Part shown: positions 5,809 to 9,391 of the stretch, piece by piece | How the letters are laid out: each line of letters starts with the position of its first letter | Numbering within the stretch: position 1 is the stretch's first letter | Position numbers and translations under genes: made by a program | DNA from: an uncultured Succinatimonas sp. | GTDB taxonomy: Bacteria; Pseudomonadota; Gammaproteobacteria; Enterobacterales; Succinivibrionaceae | Assembly: GCF_905203285.1 (NCBI RefSeq) | Contig: NZ_CAJKVK010000075.1 | Location: forward strand, 1-9,391 | Reading direction: 5' to 3' | Length of the DNA stretch: 9,391 nt | Notes under the pieces: model-generated | The model's input: only the letters and a program-made list of their open reading frames with translations | Told to the model about the DNA's origin: nothing | Databases searched by the model: none

Positions 5809-7068
5809 TTAAGCGCGTTTCATCGCTTCAAAGAACTGCTCATTGGTCTTGGTCATGGATAATTTATCAATTAAAAATTCCATAGCCTCGATTTCACCCA
5901 TCGGATGAACGAACTTACGTAAAATCCACATCTTCTGCAGTTCATCAGGAGTAGTTAAAAGTTCTTCACGGCGGGTACCGGATCTAGTTACATCGATTGC
6001 CGGATAGACACGTTTTTCGGCAATCTTACGGGACAAATGCAATTCCATATTGCCGGTGCCTTTAAATTCTTCGTAAATCACTTCGTCCATCTTAGAACCG
6101 GTATCGATCAAAGCAGTAGCGATAATGGTAAGGCTGCCGCCTTCCTCAACGTTACGTGCTGCGCCGAATAAGCGCTTGGGGCGCTGCAAAGCATTGGCAT
6201 CAACACCGCCGGTTAATACTTTACCCGATGCGGGAACTACGGTGTTATAAGCGCGGGCAAGACGAGTAATAGAGTCCATTAAAATAACCACGTCATGCTT
6301 ATGCTCGACAAGACGCTTGGCTTTTTCTATTACCATTTCAGCTACCTGAACGTGACGGGTTGCAGGTTCATCAAAGGTTGAAGCAACAACTTCGCCTTTA
6401 ACCATTCGCTGCATTTCGGTAACTTCTTCAGGACGTTCGTCAATTAACAAGACGATTAAAGTGCACTCTGGATTGTTAACCGCAATTGAATGAGCGATAT
6501 TTTGCAAAAGCATGGTTTTACCGGCTTTAGGAGGTGCAACGATAAGTCCGCGCTGGCCTTTGCCGATAGGTGCGGTTAAATCAATAACTCTGGCTGTGAT
6601 ATCTTCTTTTGAACCGTTGCCGAGCTCAAGGCGCATTCTGGTGTCGGCAAATAAAGGAGTAAGGTTTTCAAATAGGATTTTATTGCGGGCGTTTTCGGGT
6701 TTTTCATAGTTGATGGAATCAACTTTAAGTAAGGCAAAGTATCTTTCCCCTTCTTTTGGCGGACGGATTTTGCCTGAAATCGAGTCACCGGTACGAAGAT
6801 TAAAGCGTCTTACTTGGCTTGGCGATACATAAATGTCATCAGGACCTGCAAGATATGAAGAGTCGGCACTACGCAAGAAGCCGAAGCCGTCCGGCAAAAT
6901 TTCAATTACGCCTTCACCGAAAATATCCTCACCTGTTCGGGCGCAAAGTTTTAAAAGCTGGAAAATGATTTCTTTTTTGTTAAGACGCGCGGTATTTTCA
7001 ATACCGGCCTGATCGCACATTTCAACTAACTGTGCAACGGGGGTGTTCTTAAGTTGAGTAAGATTCAT
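5809..7068 (-). CDS. rho: transcription termination factor Rho
   Basis: A complete 419-residue Rho, the hexameric RNA helicase that ends transcription at rut-containing, untranslated RNA. Length and residue numbering match E. coli. The N-terminal helical domain is about 1-47. The primary RNA-binding cold-shock-like domain (about 48-126) has GFGFLR with F62 and F64. The ATPase core has Walker A PPKAGKT (K184, T185), catalytic E211 in DERPEE, Walker B LMDSITRL with D265, the Q-loop around K283 (VPASGKVLTGG), the R-loop around K326 (DTGSKMDE), and arginine finger R366 (SGTRREE). All key residues, including those of the bicyclomycin pocket, appear intact. The ATG at 7068 reproduces the family start MNLT, although no Shine-Dalgarno precedes it (GATTTTAAT). 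A long leader separates it from the uvrD gene, which suggests control of its own synthesis as known for E. coli rho. An intrinsic terminator follows. Confidence 0.99.
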   Translation of the reverse strand: MNLTQLKNTPVAQLVEMCDQAGIENTARLNKKEIIFQLLKLCARTGEDIFGEGVIEILPDGFGFLRSADSSYLAGPDDIYVSPSQVRRFNLRTGDSISGKIRPPKEGERYFALLKVDSINYEKPENARNKILFENLTPLFADTRMRLELGNGSKEDITARVIDLTAPIGKGQRGLIVAPPKAGKTMLLQNIAHSIAVNNPECTLIVLLIDERPEEVTEMQRMVKGEVVASTFDEPATRHVQVAEMVIEKAKRLVEHKHDVVILMDSITRLARAYNTVVPASGKVLTGGVDANALQRPKRLFGAARNVEEGGSLTIIATALIDTGSKMDEVIYEEFKGTGNMELHLSRKIAEKRVYPAIDVTRSGTRREELLTTPDELQKMWILRKFVHPMGEIEAMEFLIDKLSMTKTNEQFFEAMKRA

Positions 7069-7071
7069 ATT

Positions 7072-7096
7072 AAAATCAAAAACGCAGGGGATGCGT
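7072..7096 (-). terminator. possible attenuator hairpin immediately before rho
   Basis: On the minus strand ACGCA (7096-7092), loop TCCCC and TGCGT (7086-7082) are followed by TTTTGATTTT, ending a few bases before the rho ATG. The stem is only 5 bp, so it is weak as a terminator, but its place at the end of a long leader and the lack of a Shine-Dalgarno fit attenuation or control of translation. Confidence 0.3.
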
Positions 7097-7127
7097 AATA
7101 TCAGTTATTAATGGTGAAAATTGCTAA

Positions 7128-7149
7128 TTAACATACAGGAATATGTTAA
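7128..7149. repeat. 8-bp inverted repeat in the rho leader
   Basis: TTAACATA (7128-7135) and TATGTTAA (7142-7149) are exact reverse complements with a 6-nt centre, CAGGAA. It lies about 60 nt before the rho start, at the edge between the skewed leader segment and AT-rich sequence. It could be a leader hairpin or a protein-binding site; there is no T-tract. Confidence 0.6.
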
Positions 7150-7191
7150 GAAATCCGAAATCAAGGGAAACTGTCAACCGCCAAGCCGGCA

Positions 7192-7314
7192 TTAAAGAAC
7201 CGAACAGCTCCGGAATAATCCGCACTTGTTTCCTGCTAACAGCCAAACGATTCGCACCACAAACCACCTGACATCATCCGAGTCAAACTCTGAACCTTGT
7301 CTCGGAATGAACAT
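7192..7314 (-). CDS. candidate 40-aa leader ORF upstream of rho (doubtful)
   Basis: An ATG at 7314 opens 40 codons beginning MFIPRQGSEFDSDDV, with a hydrophobic middle VVRIVWLLAG (about residues 19-28) and ending CSVL before TAA at 7194-7192. There is no good Shine-Dalgarno (GACGGC precedes it). Codon use is not typical of the neighbours and the segment is skewed in composition, so the frame may be incidental to a structured RNA or a dispersed repeat. A shorter 10-codon frame, starting with ATG at 7351 after GGGAAT and ending with TGA at 7319, lies just upstream. Together they could act like the E. coli rhoL leader peptide, but I see no sequence match to it. Confidence 0.2.
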   Translation of the reverse strand: MFIPRQGSEFDSDDVRWFVVRIVWLLAGNKCGLFRSCSVL

Positions 7315-7380
7315 GCCGTCAAACCAAGCTCACATAACAAGCTCTATGCATATTCCCAACAGGAAAAGTTAACGGAGCTG

Positions 7381-7408
7381 ATAATATCACAATTTTGCCT
7401 TAAAGCAA
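7381..7408 (-). promoter_or_regulatory. candidate sigma-70 promoter for rho
   Basis: On the minus strand TTGCTT (7408-7403), a 16-bp spacer and TATTAT (7386-7381), the latter preceded by TGA to make an extended -10. The predicted start is near 7374, about 305 nt before the rho ATG. It lies just after the uvrD stop codon, and the -35 overlaps a small TTTTGC/GCAAAA hairpin (7410-7393) that lacks a T-tract, so read-through from uvrD remains possible. Confidence 0.5.
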
Positions 7409-7436
7409 AAGATTTAAAGCTTAAAGCTTATTTTAG

Positions 7437-9391
7437 CTATCTCAACATGTTCTGGTTATTAACATACTTATAAGGCAAAGCATTAAGATCATCATCGTTA
7501 AAACTTGAAATGATTTCTTTTATAAACGGCGAAGGTCCAGTACTTTCAAGCTCTTGCGAAAAATTGTAACGCTTCATGGCATAAGTAAGGACGAGCTTTT
7601 CTTTAGCCCGAGTAATAGCCACATACGCAAGCCGACGCTCTTCATCCTTATTTTTCTCCGCTCTAATTGAAGGCAGAATGCTTTTTTCCATACCGGCTAC
7701 GATAACGACATTAAACTCCAAACCTTTTGCCGAATGAATCGTCATAAGCCGTACCGCACCTTCATCTATTTCGTCAGTACTGCCTTTTTCATCCATCTCC
7801 CCAGAACCGATTAAAGCAATATTGGAAATAAAAGCCGTAAGAGGAGAAATTTGTGCTTCCTCCTCATTAACATCGGCAAACATTCTTTCATAGGATTTAT
7901 TAAAAATATGCGCATTATTTACAAGCTCAATGAGGTTTTCCTCTCGCATATTGTCTTTAAACTTATTACGTTCTTTTTCATCCTTTAACTGATAATACTC
8001 ACGCAGTCCGGTCTGTTCGATAAGATTTTTCATAAAATCCTGCAGATCGTTATCCTTTTGTTTTTTAAGATTCTCAATCAAGGAATAAAACGCGCTAATC
8101 TTTTTGGCAAGTTTGATTAAAGCTTTATTATCGGTTTTCTTATCAATTTCAACGTACTTATAAACTTCTTTTAAAGCGGAATATAAAGAAATTCCTCTTT
8201 CCTTGGCGATAGCGCTTATCTCCTTTATAACCGCTGGACCAATCTTTCTTGAAGGAACATTAATAATGCGTAGCAAAGAGGTATCATCGTTTTGGTTAAT
8301 CACCACTTTAGCGTATGCAAGAGCGTTTAAAATTTCCTCTCTGTCATAAAAACGCATTCCTCCTAAAACAACGTAAGGAACACCGTAATTTCCAAGCTCC
8401 GTTTCAATTAATGATGACTGCCTATTATTGCGGTATAAGACTGCAATTTCTTTATATTGCACTCCGTTATTTTTTAAGATTCGGATAATGCGTCTTATGC
8501 CTTCAGCCTCTGTGTGCCCGTTTGCAAAACTGCGGATCTCCACAGGTCCTCCGCGACCGCGATTACCGTGCAGTTCTTTTAAAACCATACGTTCACTGTT
8601 ATGGGCAATCAAAGCATTGGCCAAATCCAAAATATTCTGCCGCGAACGATAATTTTCAATAAGCTTTATTTTTGTGACCGGAGTAAATTCATCACAAAAT
8701 TTCTGCATATTACCGCTATCGGCGCCGCGCCATGCGTAAATTGACTGATCGTCATCGCCTACTGCCATAATATTGGTGTCAGGACCTACAAGGAGTTTCA
8801 ATAATTTAAACTGCAAAGAGTTAGTATCTTGAAACTCATCAACTAAAATCTGTTTAAATCGGTGCTGCAAAAGCTCCCTTACTCCGGCATTATTTTGCAA
8901 AAGCTCAACAACACGTAAAATAAGTTCTGAAAAATCAACAAGATTTTCGCGTTGACAGGTTTTTTCATAACTTTCATAAGCTTTAAGTAAAACAGGATCA
9001 GCTTTTTTACTTAAATTTTCCGCATACGCGGCAACAGCGGCAAAGCGCAGTCCGTTTTCCTTAAAATCGGAAATAAGATCGGCAATCTGTCCCGGGTCAT
9101 ACTCTTTAGTATCAACGTTGAGCTCTTCTTTTAAAATTCGTTTTACAAGCTTTTTCTGATTATCAGTATCAAGCACTGTAAAATCCGGCAAAAGCCCTGC
9201 TTGTTTTGCATAATTGCGCAAAAGTCTCAAACTAAATGAATGAAAGGTATTTGCCCATAAGCCGTCAACCGAGTGCCCCATAATGAGCTCAATGCGCTCA
9301 CGCATTTCTCTTGCCGCTTTATTGGTAAAAGTTACGGCCAAAATTTCTCGCGGCAAAAGCATTTCCACCTGTAAAAGCCAGGCTATGCGCG
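7437..9391 (-). CDS. uvrD: UvrD/PcrA-type DNA helicase II, 5' end outside the window
   Basis: A superfamily 1A 3'-5' DNA helicase used in excision and mismatch repair. The frame is open to the right edge: codons before the GTG at 9368 read RIAWLLQ, the usual continuation after the Walker A loop, so about 40 N-terminal residues including GxGKT are missing. About 650 residues are visible. The motifs in order are Ia AVTFTNKAAREM, TFHSF, II LVDEFQDT, III GDDDQSIYAWRG, IV ENYRS, V LMTIHSAKGLEF and VI DEERRLAYVAITRAK. GGMRFYDREEI and the NQNDD stretch favour UvrD over Rep, which has GGTSFF-like sequence here. After motif VI it ends about 60 residues on (NNQNMLR), without the linker and KxGxxVxHxxFGxG Tudor-like domain that E. 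coli UvrD carries. The estimated full length is about 690 aa against 720. It is upstream of rho on the same strand, with no clear terminator between them. Confidence 0.93.
   Translation of the reverse strand, partial: RIAWLLQVEMLLPREILAVTFTNKAAREMRERIELIMGHSVDGLWANTFHSFSLRLLRNYAKQAGLLPDFTVLDTDNQKKLVKRILKEELNVDTKEYDPGQIADLISDFKENGLRFAAVAAYAENLSKKADPVLLKAYESYEKTCQRENLVDFSELILRVVELLQNNAGVRELLQHRFKQILVDEFQDTNSLQFKLLKLLVGPDTNIMAVGDDDQSIYAWRGADSGNMQKFCDEFTPVTKIKLIENYRSRQNILDLANALIAHNSERMVLKELHGNRGRGGPVEIRSFANGHTEAEGIRRIIRILKNNGVQYKEIAVLYRNNRQSSLIETELGNYGVPYVVLGGMRFYDREEILNALAYAKVVINQNDDTSLLRIINVPSRKIGPAVIKEISAIAKERGISLYSALKEVYKYVEIDKKTDNKALIKLAKKISAFYSLIENLKKQKDNDLQDFMKNLIEQTGLREYYQLKDEKERNKFKDNMREENLIELVNNAHIFNKSYERMFADVNEEEAQISPLTAFISNIALIGSGEMDEKGSTDEIDEGAVRLMTIHSAKGLEFNVVIVAGMEKSILPSIRAEKNKDEERRLAYVAITRAKEKLVLTYAMKRYNFSQELESTGPSPFIKEIISSFNDDDLNALPYKYVNNQNMLR

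Larger units (their letters stand above)
7069..7436 (-). other. 368-bp uvrD-rho intergenic region: long, structured, skewed rho leader
   Basis: This is the only stretch over 300 bp without a firm gene. From right to left (rho direction) it holds a promoter candidate (7408-7381), then a leader of about 305 nt. The part at 7201-7350 has 49 C and 23 G on the plus strand by hand count and about 48% GC, unlike its AT-rich flanks, so the rho mRNA there is G/U-rich and C-poor. Several short stems are visible on the rho strand: TCCGAG/CTCGGA within about 7305-7275, CGGA-TTAT-TCCG near 7221-7210, TTAACATA/TATGTTAA (7149-7128), and a terminator-like hairpin beside the rho start. Two short open frames (10 and 40 codons) are present. 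E. coli rho also has a long leader with a small leader ORF (rhoL) and is autoregulated; equivalence here is inference. Confidence 0.6.

Noticed and set aside
7393..7410. Intrinsic terminator for uvrD at the TTTTGC/GCAAAA hairpin
   Set aside because: Weak A/T-rich 6-bp stem with no T-tract after it on the minus strand; it overlaps the better-supported rho promoter.
1..9391. CRISPR array, tRNA, rRNA, toxin-antitoxin pair or phage defence module
   Set aside because: No regularly spaced repeats, no cloverleaf or rRNA-like segments, and all substantial frames are ordinary housekeeping genes or antisense shadows of them.

Overview
The window is a chromosomal housekeeping segment from a low-GC gammaproteobacterium. 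Rho has the same length (419 aa) and the same catalytic numbering as E. coli Rho, and begins with the same MNLT start. The queuosine-precursor transporter is close to E. coli YhhQ and the thioredoxin is close to E. coli TrxA. The AT-rich coding style would fit a gut or rumen lineage such as Succinivibrionaceae, but that placement is a guess and not shown by the sequence.

Layout, left to right. Positions 1-151 (minus strand) hold the 3' end of what looks like a degraded IS200/IS605-type tnpB (RNA-guided nuclease) gene, running off the left edge. It lies immediately downstream of polA and is in polA's reading frame. Positions 218-3034 (minus) are a complete polA (DNA polymerase I). A short divergent intergenic region then leads to three plus-strand genes: yhhQ (3130-3780), trxA (3892-4215) and a D-Ala-D-Ala ligase gene (4352-5344). 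trxA and ddl each have their own promoter-like elements and each is followed by a clear terminator. From the right, three minus-strand genes converge on them: a truncated UvrD-type helicase gene (7437-9391, 5' end outside the window), rho (5809-7068), and a small unrecognised gene encoding 88 aa (5408-5674). The hairpin between ddl and the small gene can act in both directions.

How the genes relate. PolA and the UvrD-type helicase are the classic partners of nucleotide excision repair (incised-oligomer removal and gap filling). Rho ends transcripts, thioredoxin supplies reducing power, Ddl makes the peptidoglycan D-Ala-D-Ala dipeptide, and YhhQ salvages queuosine precursors for tRNA modification. 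They are single-gene transcription units sharing a neighbourhood rather than a pathway.

The least ordinary parts are non-coding. First, a 368-bp uvrD-rho gap forms a long rho leader with strong C-over-G skew on the plus strand, a 40-codon open frame and a terminator-like hairpin abutting the rho start. Second, a perfect 27-bp dyad lies at the trxA promoter. Third, the tnpB remnant has an abrupt GC change and a G9 tract at its frame break. I found no CRISPR array, tRNA, rRNA or clearly novel multi-gene system.
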